Shown here in pieces: positions 1-7,955 of a DNA stretch of 64,000 nt (position 1 is its first letter; every line of letters starts with the position of its first letter). Origin of the DNA: Bog-756 sp963699085 (lineage in GTDB: Bacteria > Actinomycetota > Acidimicrobiia > Acidimicrobiales > RAAP-2). The DNA is taken from positions 744,001-808,000 of the forward strand of contig CAVOTH010000003.1 of NCBI GenBank assembly GCA_963699085.1, given 5' to 3'. The notes beneath the pieces were generated by a model. It did not search any database. It had not been told where the DNA came from and worked only from the letters and a program-made list of their open reading frames with translations. The translations under genes were made by a program, and so were the position numbers.

Positions 1-511
1 CACCGCCCTTGATGAAAGTGATCGGACCTCTGTAGCCGGTCGCCCTCAGGTGTGCGGTGAAGTCAGCCGATCCACTTGTGGTCACCGTGCCCAAGGTCGG
101 CGGAGTCTGGCCCGGAAATCCGGCGATGGTGAGGGTGTAGCGCCATACGCCAGTGTCACCGGAGGCGTCGCTGTCGGTGCCAAACAGGAAGTATCTACCT
201 ACAGGGGTTGTTTCGGGCGCAGAGACAACACCTGCCGACGAGACTGATCCCCCCGAAGTCGCTGAGTCGGTGGCGAACGTCACCCGGCCGAGGTTGCCCA
301 AAGTCTCCAACTGGTCGCTAAAGGGCGTGCCGTGGTCGCCCGAACCTCCTGAGGGTGCAATCTGGGTGATCGTGCCAGCGGCCACCGCCGGGCCCTCATC
401 CAATATGACTCCACCGACTATTCCAGCGATGAGCACGTAGCTCATCAAAGTTGGCGCACTGAAAATCCGCTTCAGTTTGTCCCGACCGCCATCTAGCTGA
501 CCTTTACCCAT
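1..511 (-). CDS. Secreted or surface protein with Ig-like region, C-terminus cut by window edge
   Basis: The reading frame is open from an ATG at 511 to the left edge, so only the first 170 residues are seen. An AAGGAGG Shine-Dalgarno lies 6 nt before the ATG and fixes the start. The N-terminus is basic (MGKGQLDGGRDKLKR), followed by a hydrophobic stretch (MSYVLIAGIVGGVIL) and an Ala-rich site (PAVAAGT), which fits a signal peptide or membrane anchor. The visible mature part is rich in Gly, Ser and Thr. It ends in a beta-rich segment (ADFTAHLRATGYRGPITF) resembling bacterial Ig-like repeats of surface proteins. The family cannot be named. It lies outside the rnpB island, divergent from the recombinase remnant. 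Confidence 0.6.
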   Translation of the reverse strand, partial: MGKGQLDGGRDKLKRIFSAPTLMSYVLIAGIVGGVILDEGPAVAAGTITQIAPSGGSGDHGTPFSDQLETLGNLGRVTFATDSATSGGSVSSAGVVSAPETTPVGRYFLFGTDSDASGDTGVWRYTLTIAGFPGQTPPTLGTVTTSGSADFTAHLRATGYRGPITFIKGG

Positions 512-590
512 TGCCCGCCTCCTTGTACGTCCGCCCGGGGCACAGCAGCTCGCTGATCTCATGGATCCCGGCTGTCCGCATTACCCGACA

Positions 591-614
591 CTCAGCACAT
601 TACGTAATGCTGAG
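591..614. promoter_or_regulatory. Palindrome, candidate operator
   Basis: A perfect 12-bp palindrome CATTACGTAATG (598-609) is flanked by CTCAG (591-595) and CTGAG (610-614), offset by two bases. It lies between the secreted-protein start at 511 and the recombinase remnant. A dimeric-repressor site is an inference. Confidence 0.3.
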
Positions 615-690
615 CACATCCGCTGCCGCCCTGCCCTACGCAGCCGTGGCGTTGTTGGCGACCATGGTCGCCAGGTCAGACCCCGTACCG

Positions 691-946
691 GTGGGCGAAG
701 GACTCCATGAACTCGGGCATTTCTACGACCCGCGCCTGATCTTCCGCGGCGAGTCTGTGAAGGTCGTTCAGGATCGGCTAGGTCACACGTCGGCGCAGAT
801 GACTTTTGGACATCTATGCCCACCTTTGGCCTGGGTCTGACGACTCGACCAGTGATGCCGTCGATGCGGAGCTGGGGAGTTCTGCTGCGTCAGAAATGTG
901 TCGGGCCGAAGTTGCTGGAGCATTAGACCCCTTGCCACATGTGTAG
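691..946 (+). pseudogene. Tyrosine recombinase (phage-type integrase) C-terminal remnant
   Basis: The translation contains the box-II region of tyrosine recombinases in decayed form: LHELGHFYDPRLIFRGES, then VKVVQDRLGHTSAQMT. In functional integrases this reads HxLRH...RLGH, then a catalytic Tyr before GHL. Here the LRH arginine is replaced by Gly, and the segment that would carry the Tyr is missing (MTF runs directly into GHL). The natural frame stops at 840. The family's usual tail (GSDDSTSDAVDAELGSS) continues in another frame to a TAG at 944-946, so there is also a frameshift near 820-832. The N-terminal two thirds is not recognisable. The stop codon overlaps the first bases of the 31-bp repeat. 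The gene is non-functional but marks past site-specific integration. Confidence 0.75.
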
Positions 947-973
947 TGACGGTGAGCCGGCCTGTAGGCGGGA
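943..973. repeat. Left copy of 31-bp direct repeat (att-like, duplicated rnpB 3' end)
   Basis: This copy is identical over 31 bp to 5988-6018, where the sequence is the 3' end of rnpB. The identity stops abruptly on both sides. It is read as the distal attachment site left by integration into rnpB. Confidence 0.8.
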
Positions 974-1027
974 CACCGTCCCAGATGACCTCTGAACTGG
1001 GCTTTTGTTGCTCGAGAGACCCCTTCA

Positions 1028-1049
1028 GTCCTCAGAACGTCCTCAGAAC
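1028..1049. repeat. Tandem 11-bp repeat inside the left island end
   Basis: Two perfect copies of GTCCTCAGAAC lie at 1028-1038 and 1039-1049, 55 bp inside the left att-like repeat. The same GTCCTCA core with the same 11-bp spacing occurs just inside the right end. They may be integrase arm-type sites. Confidence 0.4.
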
Positions 1050-1224
1050 AACGGGCAATCGGGGGTACTGACGGCTACTCACGGGCAACCCGGACTACGA
1101 GCTCCCGCATCACCGCGCTCGGCCATCGGTACATAGGGACGGCCGAATTATTGACTGCCCCGACCGGACTTACACGAGTGGGGCACCCTTTGGACTCGGA
1201 GCTTGATGAGCGCAGACTGTTTCC

Positions 1225-1773
1225 ATGAGCGGAACGTGGCGCCGGATTGCAGGCATCGGATTGATCGTGGTGACGACTGCGTCCTGCGGAAGTGCCAGTT
1301 CAAACACCACCACCACAACTTCGTCGAGGAGAACTGGGCCATCTCGCACATCGACGACGGTCGTGGCCGCCGCCACGGCCACGACAAGCGCCCCATCGAC
1401 TACTTCTGTGACGGCCTCATCGACTAGCACCACAACAACCGCCTCGCTCACGTTCTGTCGTTCTGACCAACTCTCGGTTTCTACTTCCCCGGCCTCCGGT
1501 GCCGGCGGTCATCTCGCGCTCGTCGTTATCTTCATGAATCGTTCGACCATCCGATGCACGATGGAGGGATACCCGGAAGCGTGGTTGATAGGGGCGGACG
1601 GAATGGTGATCGGCCCCACGTCGGTCGCTGAGACAGGAGTGCCGGTCCCGCCCAGGTTCGTCCTGCAACCGGGAGACCAGGCCAGTTCCACGTTGTGGTA
1701 CGACAACCCTGGCGCCATCTACCCCCCCCTGCCAGATGACCGAGGCCACGGGGCTTCACGTGATCCCGCCTGA
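1225..1773 (+). CDS. DUF4232-like lipoprotein (frameshift near C-terminus)
   Basis: The N-terminus is a lipoprotein signal peptide (MSGTWRRIAGIGLIVVTTAS) with the lipid-accepting Cys at residue 21. A Thr/Ser-rich linker of about 50 residues follows. The folded part begins near residue 78 with FCRSDQLSVSTSPASGAGGH and contains NRSTIRCTMEGYP, the signature of the DUF4232 family of actinobacterial secreted proteins, whose function is unknown. The frame ends at 1773. However, a run of eight C at 1722-1729 separates it from a continuation in another frame (CQMTEATGLHVIPP, then STCTSG) that stops at 1879 and looks like the proper DUF4232 end. So this is either a one-base sequencing error or a real C-tract frameshift. 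The start at 1225 is chosen because it gives the signal peptide; no strong ribosome site is visible. Confidence 0.7.
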   Translation: MSGTWRRIAGIGLIVVTTASCGSASSNTTTTTSSRRTGPSRTSTTVVAAATATTSAPSTTSVTASSTSTTTTASLTFCRSDQLSVSTSPASGAGGHLALVVIFMNRSTIRCTMEGYPEAWLIGADGMVIGPTSVAETGVPVPPRFVLQPGDQASSTLWYDNPGAIYPPLPDDRGHGASRDPA

Positions 1774-1940
1774 AGAGACGACAAGCCTTCAGGTAGGTGT
1801 CTTGATCTCGACCTGCACAAGTGGAACCCGGCTCGCGACGACTCCCATGACGATGGGCACCGTCGAGACGCCGTTCTAAGCGAAAGGCGGGTGTCTCCGA
1901 CCGCCGGGTCGGTGGTCACTCCACCTAGTGCATCCGCCGG

Positions 1941-2411
1941 CTATGACCGACAGGAGATCTTGAAGACTGGGAACTGAGGAGCAATGCGCTCAAACTCGTC
2001 CAACGTTGCGTTCCGGTCGACGGGCACATGCGGTCGTGCTCCTGGAGCTACATCCAGGTAACGGCGCAGAATGGGTGCTCGTTCGTCTGGCGGAATCTCC
2101 GACAGCATGATCTCTTGGCGGCGCCTATGCCTCAGGACGGCGTGCCCTTGAGCGGCCCGGACGTTCCGCACCCAGTTGGCCTGGTCTCCGAGCATCGAAA
2201 CCAAGTACTCCTGCCCGTCATAGTCAGCAAGGACGACGGGAAACGAGATCATGGCTCCTGACCGGCGCCCGGTCACCTCGAGCCTGGACACGCGCTTCGG
2301 TGCCCAGCCCCAACCCGCGAGCGCTGCCCAACCCCTGTTCAGTATCCGTGCCATCGTGTGAGGACGACCATCCCGATAGAGCCATCGGTCCACCTCGTGT
2401 AGCGGGCCCAT
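1941..2411 (-). CDS. Ddn-like deazaflavin (F420)-dependent nitroreductase/quinone reductase family protein
   Basis: A 156-residue split-barrel protein of the Ddn (PF04075) family. Diagnostic stretches are TGRRSG at 47-52, the strand FPVVLADYDGQEYLVSMLG, and NWVRNVRAAQG at 79-89, all typical of mycobacterial F420H2-dependent quinone reductases. The usual length is 130-160 residues, so this is complete. Family members reduce quinones or nitro compounds with F420H2 at the membrane face; the substrate here is unknown. It stands alone inside the rnpB island. Its presence implies the host makes F420, consistent with the LLM-type enzyme at 50 kb. Confidence 0.8.
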   Translation of the reverse strand: MGPLHEVDRWLYRDGRPHTMARILNRGWAALAGWGWAPKRVSRLEVTGRRSGAMISFPVVLADYDGQEYLVSMLGDQANWVRNVRAAQGHAVLRHRRRQEIMLSEIPPDERAPILRRYLDVAPGARPHVPVDRNATLDEFERIAPQFPVFKISCRS

Positions 2412-2603
2412 CGCACTCCCTTCACATCGAACCCTTCCGACGACGAGTTTGAGCCTTGGGCATGGTCGGAACCAGGGTCGAATGTCACCGGAAGCCGAAC
2501 CCGGCGGACCACGTCAGCACCTATCCCACAGCACGGACAGCGGGGCGTTCCGGCAATTTGGTGGCAGGCGCAGCGGCCGTCGGCGTACCTCAGAGAGTGG
2601 ACT

Positions 2604-2791
2604 ATGGCGAAGTCTCGCTGCCACTGTGGCGAGGTAATCCGTACGAGTGCCGAGATCCCTCACCCCACCGAGCTACTGATGATCGCTGACAGCGATCTGA
2701 CTGACGACGACCGTTTACTCTCCTTTGAAGCCCTCGCCACGAGAATGACCAGCATCTTCCCCGTCCTCGTTGCAGGCGGCTCTGGGGCTAG
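2604..2791 (+). pseudogene. Small zinc-ribbon protein, frameshifted
   Basis: The protein starts MAKSRCHCGEVIRTS and continues AEIPHPTELLMIADSD. This resembles small actinobacterial proteins with a CxC N-terminus and a second Cys pair near the C-terminus. The current frame drifts after residue about 52 into low-complexity sequence ending at 2873. If one C is added to the run near 2758-2761, the frame reads FPRPRCRRLWG and stops at 2791, three bases past the stop of the convergent sigma factor gene. That end fits the expected 'CxxC..LW' finish, so a one-base indel is likely. The function is unknown. Confidence 0.5.
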
Positions 2792-4071
2792 GAAGGCGGC
2801 CGGTTCTCGTCCGCCCGGCGCACCAGTACGGCGCGTTCACCCGCATTCGCCGAACGTGCCGCCGCCTCGGTGAACGCGGCCATCGCCTGATCGTGCCGAC
2901 CAGCCCGCTCGAGCAGGTCCCCACGCACGCTCGGTACCAACGGTGACTCGCCGAGCGCGTCGTCGCGTACCTCTTCCAGGACGGCGAGACCGGCGTCGGC
3001 ACCGAACGCCCGACCGTGGGCGACGGCCCGGTTGACCTCAACGACCGGTCCGGGCGCGGTGCGGGACAGGACGTCGTAGAGAGCCGCGATCCGGTGCCAG
3101 TCCGTCTCCTCTGCGCGCTCCGCGTGCGCGTGCTGTGCCGCGATCAGGGCCTGCAGGAAGTAACGCCCGACCGACGCCCCGGTCGCGGCCAACTCCTCCG
3201 CTCGCCCCAGGGCCGCCAGGCCCCGCCGGACGCGCACCTGATCCCAGAGGCTACGGTCCTGCTCCTCCAGCAGGATCGGGATCCCGTGCTCGTCGAGGCG
3301 GGCCGCCATCCGCGAGCCCTGGATCTCGAGGAGGGCCTCCAGAGCGAGCACTTCGGGTTCGTCGGGAGTGAGGTCGACCAGCATCCGCGCCAGCCGGATC
3401 GCCTCGTCCACGAGGTCCAGGCGCATCCAGTCCTCACCCGTGGTGGCCGTGTACCCCTCGTTGAAGATCAGGTAGATGACCGCCATCACGTCGTCGAGCC
3501 GCTCGGTCCGTTCCGCTCCCACAGGCAGCTCGAACTCGGCGTGGGCCTCCGACAGCGTCTTCTTCGCCCGGGAGATCCGTTGCCCCATGGTGGACTCGGT
3601 GACGAGGAATCCTCGGGCGATCTCGGCCGTGGTGAGGCCGCCGACGAGCCGCAGGGTCAGCGCCGCCCGTGACTCGGGCGTCAGCACAGGATTGCAGGAC
3701 AGGAAGATGAGGCGGAGGACGTCGTCCTCGATGTAGTCGACCTGACTTTCGACGTCGGGCACCGCCGCCGCTTGCCTGTCGCTGGCATCTCCCAGCTCGG
3801 CGACCTTGCGGCGCATGGTCTCGGTGCGCCGGAAGTGGTCGATGGCTCGGCGCTTCGCCACGGTCATGAGCCATGCGATCGGGTTGTCCGGCACGCCCGT
3901 CTCCGGCCACTGCTCGAGCGCGGCGACCAGGGCGTCCTGGGCCAGGTCTTCGGCGAGGCTCACGTCGCGAGTCATCCGTGTGAGGGCTGCTACGAGCCGG
4001 GCGGACTCGGTCCGCCAGGCGGCATAGACGGCCCCATTGGGGTCGTCGGGACGGGTCCGAGCCGGCACCAC
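2788..4071 (-). CDS. ECF RNA polymerase sigma factor, ECF42 type with C-terminal TPR-like extension
   Basis: Sigma region 2 appears as AEDLAQDALVAALEQWP and GVPDNPIAWLMTVAKRRAID. Region 4 follows (LTLRLVGGLTTAEIARGFLV, then TMGQRISRAKK), and then a helical extension of about 240 residues (DUF6596-like; GYTATTGEDWMRLDLVDEA). ECF42 sigma factors are known for this extension and for pairing with DGPF/YCII proteins, as here. The open frame runs upstream to 4302, but that part overlaps the partner gene and is not family-like. GTG at 4071 gives 427 residues, normal for ECF42. GTG at 4140 (450 residues) is possible. There is no anti-sigma gene nearby, as usual for this group. Confidence 0.85.
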   Translation of the reverse strand: MVPARTRPDDPNGAVYAAWRTESARLVAALTRMTRDVSLAEDLAQDALVAALEQWPETGVPDNPIAWLMTVAKRRAIDHFRRTETMRRKVAELGDASDRQAAAVPDVESQVDYIEDDVLRLIFLSCNPVLTPESRAALTLRLVGGLTTAEIARGFLVTESTMGQRISRAKKTLSEAHAEFELPVGAERTERLDDVMAVIYLIFNEGYTATTGEDWMRLDLVDEAIRLARMLVDLTPDEPEVLALEALLEIQGSRMAARLDEHGIPILLEEQDRSLWDQVRVRRGLAALGRAEELAATGASVGRYFLQALIAAQHAHAERAEETDWHRIAALYDVLSRTAPGPVVEVNRAVAHGRAFGADAGLAVLEEVRDDALGESPLVPSVRGDLLERAGRHDQAMAAFTEAAARSANAGERAVLVRRADENRPPS

Positions 4072-4154
4072 GCCAGCGTAGTGATACCGGCTCAGACCTC
4101 CCGCCCTTCCGCCCACTGCCGCCGCTGGCAGGCTGAGCACGGACGAATCCGGCG

Positions 4155-4529
4155 TCAGGCGTCGGGCGCCTCCGGGCCGGTCGAGATCTGGCGCAGCGTG
4201 GAGATCACCGTGACCTCCGGCCAATGCTTGGCATGGAGCTCGGCGAAGGACCGCTGGTCCTCGGCGGCCTCCTCGAGACTCGGGTATTCCATGATGGCCC
4301 AACCGCCGACGACCTCCTTGGCCTCGGAGTACGGCCCGTCGACACGGGTGACCTCGCCCTGGCGGACGACGTAGTTCACCGCGTCCTCCGTCCCGTAGAG
4401 ACCGCCACCGTCGAGGAAGATCCCCTTGCTGGCCCGCTCACCGATGTACTCGTCCATCGCGTCGAACAACGCCTGTGGCGGCGTCCCGACGCCCTCTTCC
4501 ATCCTCACGAATCCCATGAATCGAGGCAT
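4155..4529 (-). CDS. DGPF/YCII-domain protein, partner of the ECF42 sigma factor
   Basis: A 124-residue protein of the YCII-related fold. The diagnostic motif is VDGPYSEAKEVVGGWAIMEY, the DGPF signature with Tyr for Phe. The ATG at 4529 is preceded by AAAGGAGTG at good spacing, so this start is preferred over the longer open frame to 4604. It lies directly upstream of the sigma gene on the same strand. In ECF42 systems DGPF proteins are targets or partners of the sigma factor; the biochemical role is not established. Confidence 0.8.
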   Translation of the reverse strand: MPRFMGFVRMEEGVGTPPQALFDAMDEYIGERASKGIFLDGGGLYGTEDAVNYVVRQGEVTRVDGPYSEAKEVVGGWAIMEYPSLEEAAEDQRSFAELHAKHWPEVTVISTLRQISTGPEAPDA

Positions 4530-4818
4530 GTAGATCACTCCTTTTGGTTTGTGGTTGGTGAACTTCTCGTCAATGAGTCGAACCGGGATGCCATTCTTCG
4601 ACATCGATCACCGAATTTCTTCGGATTCACAGTTCGAGCACGGCCGAACGGGTGTGTCGGCTTCCCGACCGTCCGGCAGGAGGTGCGCCGTCGTGGAAGT
4701 AGGTGCTTGCCTGCGCTCTTGCAGGCCTCGCTCTCACGGCCCCCAGGCGAAGACTCATCGGCGGGTGTCTTCTATCACCTGTATAACAGCGGCTCGGGGC
4801 GCCACCCGTATGTCGGAA

Positions 4819-5238
4819 CTATACGGACGACCAAGGGTTGATGAGCTCAACTCCGACACCGGCAAAGTCCTTCTCATTTCTCGTCGCCAAGGATGCGTCA
4901 TTGGCCCGGCAGATCGCCGCGATCTGAGCGTCGTATCCCCTGATCGGCGTCCCCTTACGATCGCGATGATCGACAATCTCTGGGTAGACCGTGGCTGCGG
5001 CGGCGTCGAAGGGGAGGACATCCTCCATGAACCGGCTGAACACGTCTACTGCTGCCTCCCGAAGCGTGTCTTTGCGTCTGCCGCTCGGGAGCCGCTCGAC
5101 GCCGTGGAGGATCTCGGCCACCGTGATCGCCGTGATTCGCAGCTCGTGGTGACCGTGTGCCAACACCCATGCTCGGACTGCGGGTGAGGGCTCGACCTTC
5201 ATCAGCTCCGAAACAACATTGGTATCGGCGACGATCAC
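4819..5238 (-). CDS. PIN-domain ribonuclease toxin, VapC/FitB type
   Basis: A 139-residue PIN-domain protein. Acidic metal-binding residues are in place: Asp5 (MIVADTN), Glu42 (TVAEILHG), Asp103 (RGYDAQIAA) and Asp124 (LATRNEKDF). These coordinate Mg/Mn for RNA cleavage in VapC toxins. The closest style is FitB (NVVSELMK, then 'TPIRGYDAQIAA'). Its start overlaps the antitoxin stop by 4 bp, the classic antitoxin-first arrangement. The RNA target cannot be read from sequence. Confidence 0.9.
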   Translation of the reverse strand: MIVADTNVVSELMKVEPSPAVRAWVLAHGHHELRITAITVAEILHGVERLPSGRRKDTLREAAVDVFSRFMEDVLPFDAAAATVYPEIVDHRDRKGTPIRGYDAQIAAICRANDASLATRNEKDFAGVGVELINPWSSV

Positions 5239-5480
5239 GAAGTGAAGTCGATAGCTCGAGGCGCTGCGGAACGGGGCGGAAGGTCGAGATCGACACCTCC
5301 GAGTTCACCGAACCGGTCAGCCAGTGCTTCGAGGAGGCCCTTTTCGTCATTCGGCTCGCGGACGGCCTCGACGAGAATGGCGCGCATCTCGGCCTCCATT
5401 GACCGACCATGGGCGGCAGCCCGGACCCGCAGGCGTTCTCTCACTGTGTCGTCCAAGTTCCGAATACTTACTGCTGCCAT
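5235..5480 (-). CDS. Ribbon-helix-helix antitoxin, FitA/VapB type
   Basis: An 81-residue protein beginning MAAVSIRNLDDTVRERLRVR with AAAHGRSMEAEMRAIL, the Arc/MetJ-like ribbon-helix-helix of FitA antitoxins. The C-terminal half is the usual toxin-wrapping tail. A GGAGGT ribosome site precedes the ATG, and an inverted repeat lies directly upstream. It is expected to bind and silence the PIN toxin encoded next and to repress its own operon. It is island cargo and may stabilise the element. Confidence 0.88.
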   Translation of the reverse strand: MAAVSIRNLDDTVRERLRVRAAAHGRSMEAEMRAILVEAVREPNDEKGLLEALADRFGELGGVDLDLPPRSAAPRAIDFTS

Positions 5481-5492
5481 CGCTGCACCTCC

Positions 5493-5507
5493 GCTAGCAA
5501 TGCTAGC
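5493..5507. promoter_or_regulatory. Inverted repeat, candidate antitoxin operator
   Basis: GCTAGC-AAT-GCTAGC, a perfect 6-bp inverted repeat around a 3-bp centre, sits 13 bp upstream of the antitoxin ATG. FitAB/VapBC complexes autoregulate through such repeats. Confidence 0.6.
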
Positions 5508-5540
5508 GCTGCAGGACCTGACCGGTCACGGGAAGGGGAC

Positions 5541-5840
5541 TCACGTCGTATCTTCCGCGCTGCCGGCCGGCGGCTTGCCGTCCCGATGCTCTGGAATGCT
5601 CGAGGTGGTTGATTGGCGTCGGGCCCGGTAGGCAGCCTGGCGTTCCGCATCGCTTGTGTAGAGGCGTGGGCGTCCGGCCCCGGTCCTGCGACCACCCCAG
5701 CAGTGCCCTTCCGGAGTGGCCACACCGTGGTGATCCACGTTGACGCCGTCCAGCCCCTGTGATCCCAACTCGCCTGGTGCTGGCCACTCCTGCGGGCTGG
5801 CAGTCCGCCTTTCGCGCTTTCGTCGACTGGCCCTTCCCAC
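5541..5840 (-). CDS. Basic hypothetical protein with 'SDAERQAAYRARR' motif
   Basis: A 99-residue protein with an Arg/Lys-rich N-terminus (MGRASRRKRERR). A GAGRPRLYTSDAERQ stretch continuing AAYRARR is shared, from memory, by small proteins of actinobacterial plasmids, phages and islands. The function is unknown; nucleic-acid binding is possible from composition. It is the last gene before the right end of the island, on the same strand as the toxin-antitoxin pair. Confidence 0.5.
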   Translation of the reverse strand: MGRASRRKRERRTASPQEWPAPGELGSQGLDGVNVDHHGVATPEGHCWGGRRTGAGRPRLYTSDAERQAAYRARRQSTTSSIPEHRDGKPPAGSAEDTT

Positions 5841-5891
5841 GCTGAGCCTACGTCTCCTCTGTCGCGTATCTCGAACGGGAGTCCCAGAAAA

Positions 5892-5921
5892 GTCCTCAAA
5901 AAGTCCTCAGAATTTGAGGAC
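5892..5921. repeat. GTCCTCA repeats inside the right island end
   Basis: Direct copies of GTCCTCA lie at 5892-5898 and 5903-5909 (11-bp period), and an inverted copy TGAGGAC lies at 5915-5921. They sit 67 bp inside the right att-like repeat and mirror the 1028-1049 repeats at the left end. Confidence 0.4.
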
Positions 5922-5993
5922 ACTGACGGACACTGGTGGACAGTTAAATTCCCAGGTAGATACCTATAAATGGCAGGCTAGCGGCCGGTAGTG

Positions 5994-6384
<391 letters not shown>

Positions 6385-6470
6385 GTCTCCAACATGGTCC
6401 CACAGGTGGGGCCCTGCCACGTCACCCGCCTCCGGGTACCTCCATGGGCCGCCAGGTCGCACCCGCGTCC

Positions 6471-6476
6471 TATCCT
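6471..6476 (+). promoter_or_regulatory. Candidate -10 box of leaderless xseA promoter
   Basis: TATCCT ends 6 nt before the GTG start at 6483. Confidence 0.5.
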
Positions 6477-6482
6477 GACCCC

Positions 6483-7955
6483 GTGTCCCTGGAATCACGT
6501 GCCCGACAACTGATGGACGACCACGCTGTCCCCGACGCCCTCTCGATCACCGACCTCTATGCCCGGGTCGACCGGGCGGTGCGCTCGACCTTCCCTGGCG
6601 AGGTCTGGATCACCGGGGAGATCCGATCGATCAAGGTCAATTCCAATGGTCATTGCTTCATCGACCTAGTCGACCCGGCCAACTCCCAGGCGAGCGGAGC
6701 CCCGCAGCTGAGCGTCAAGTGCTGGGCCAATCGGTGGCGGACCGTCCGGTCCACCCTCGACCGCCTGGGCATCACCCTCGAGGCCGGCATGGTGGTCAGG
6801 GCCCGGGGCGAGGTGGAGTTCTACAAAGTCCGCGGATCGGTCGACTTCAAACTCTCGGAGCTCGACACCGACGCCCTGATGGGCAAGGTGGCAGCCGAGC
6901 GGGCGCGGCTCATCCAGGCTCTCATCGACGAAAATCTCTTCGATCGCCAGCGCCGTCTCCGGGTGGCCGCGCTACCGCTTCGCGTCGGCCTGGTTGCCAG
7001 TCCGGGAACCGAGGGCTACCAGGACTTCCTCGGCGGGCTCCAAGGTTCCGGACTGGCCTTCGCCGTCACTGTGGCCCCGACGGCGGTCCAAGGCAGGGAT
7101 GCACCTGCGACGGTGGCTGCGGCTGTCCGCCATCTCCAGACCGAACCGATCGACGTGATCGTCGTCGTCCGCGGCGGCGGGTCGAAGGCCGACCTCGCCG
7201 CGTTCGATCGGGAGCCGGTGGCCCGCGCCATCGCCAATTCGGACATACCGGTGTGGACCGGCATCGGACATACCGGTGATCAGTCAGTCGCCGACGAGGT
7301 GGCCAACCGGGCATTCATCACGCCTACGGAGTGTGGGCAGGAGCTGGCCCGGGCCGCACTCGACTATTGGCGGTCGGTCGAGTCGGTGGGGGCCTCCTTG
7401 GCCCGTATCGCCCGGGACCGGGTGCACCAGGCTGATAAGACGCTCGCCTCCCACCAGCGGGCCATGTCCACCGGTGCCCGGATCCAACTCGACCGCCACG
7501 CCGACAGCCTGGTCCACCGGGCGAAGTCGCTCCGGACACTGGGGCGCGGCCAGGTCGACACCCATGCCGAACGCCTGGTGATTTCCGGGGCGTCAGCTAT
7601 ACGGACAGCCCGGGCCGCCGTCCGCGGAAGCGAGGTCGCGCTCCTCGCACGGGCCGATCGACTCGCCGATCTGCCCGTCCAGCGTCTCGAGTTCGAGGGG
7701 CTCCGTGCCGACCAGCGCCGCCGCCTTCTCAGTGCCTACGACTACCAGCGACAACTCGAGCGGGGATACTCGGTGACCCGTGGCGCGGACGGCGGTGTGC
7801 TCCGCTCGGTCGCCGGGCTCGCACCGGGTTCGATCATGGCGACGCAGTTTGCCGACGGTCAAGTCACCTCCACGGTGACCGATCAGCCCACCTCGACGAC
7901 AACATCCTCGACTCAGACGATCGACAGTGAAGACACGACGGAAGGGACACATTGA
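6483..7955 (+). CDS. xseA: Exonuclease VII large subunit
   Basis: A 490-residue protein. The N-terminal OB fold (EVWITGEIRSIKVNSNGHCF, residues 40-59) is followed by the catalytic domain with VVVRGGGSKADLAAFD (near 226-241) and GIGHTGDQSVADEVAN (near 259-274), both diagnostic for XseA. A helical region and an ERGYSVTRGADG C-terminal block follow. The final 25 residues are a Thr/Ser-rich tail. With XseB it forms the cytoplasmic nuclease that degrades single-stranded DNA in both directions. GTG 6483 is chosen because a -10-like box precedes it and the upstream frame runs through rnpB; ATG 6513 is an alternative. It overlaps xseB by one base. Confidence 0.95.
   Translation: MSLESRARQLMDDHAVPDALSITDLYARVDRAVRSTFPGEVWITGEIRSIKVNSNGHCFIDLVDPANSQASGAPQLSVKCWANRWRTVRSTLDRLGITLEAGMVVRARGEVEFYKVRGSVDFKLSELDTDALMGKVAAERARLIQALIDENLFDRQRRLRVAALPLRVGLVASPGTEGYQDFLGGLQGSGLAFAVTVAPTAVQGRDAPATVAAAVRHLQTEPIDVIVVVRGGGSKADLAAFDREPVARAIANSDIPVWTGIGHTGDQSVADEVANRAFITPTECGQELARAALDYWRSVESVGASLARIARDRVHQADKTLASHQRAMSTGARIQLDRHADSLVHRAKSLRTLGRGQVDTHAERLVISGASAIRTARAAVRGSEVALLARADRLADLPVQRLEFEGLRADQRRRLLSAYDYQRQLERGYSVTRGADGGVLRSVAGLAPGSIMATQFADGQVTSTVTDQPTSTTTSSTQTIDSEDTTEGTH

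Noticed and set aside
4072..4302. Longer N-terminus of the ECF42 sigma factor
   Set aside because: It overlaps the DGPF gene in another frame and lacks family-like sequence.
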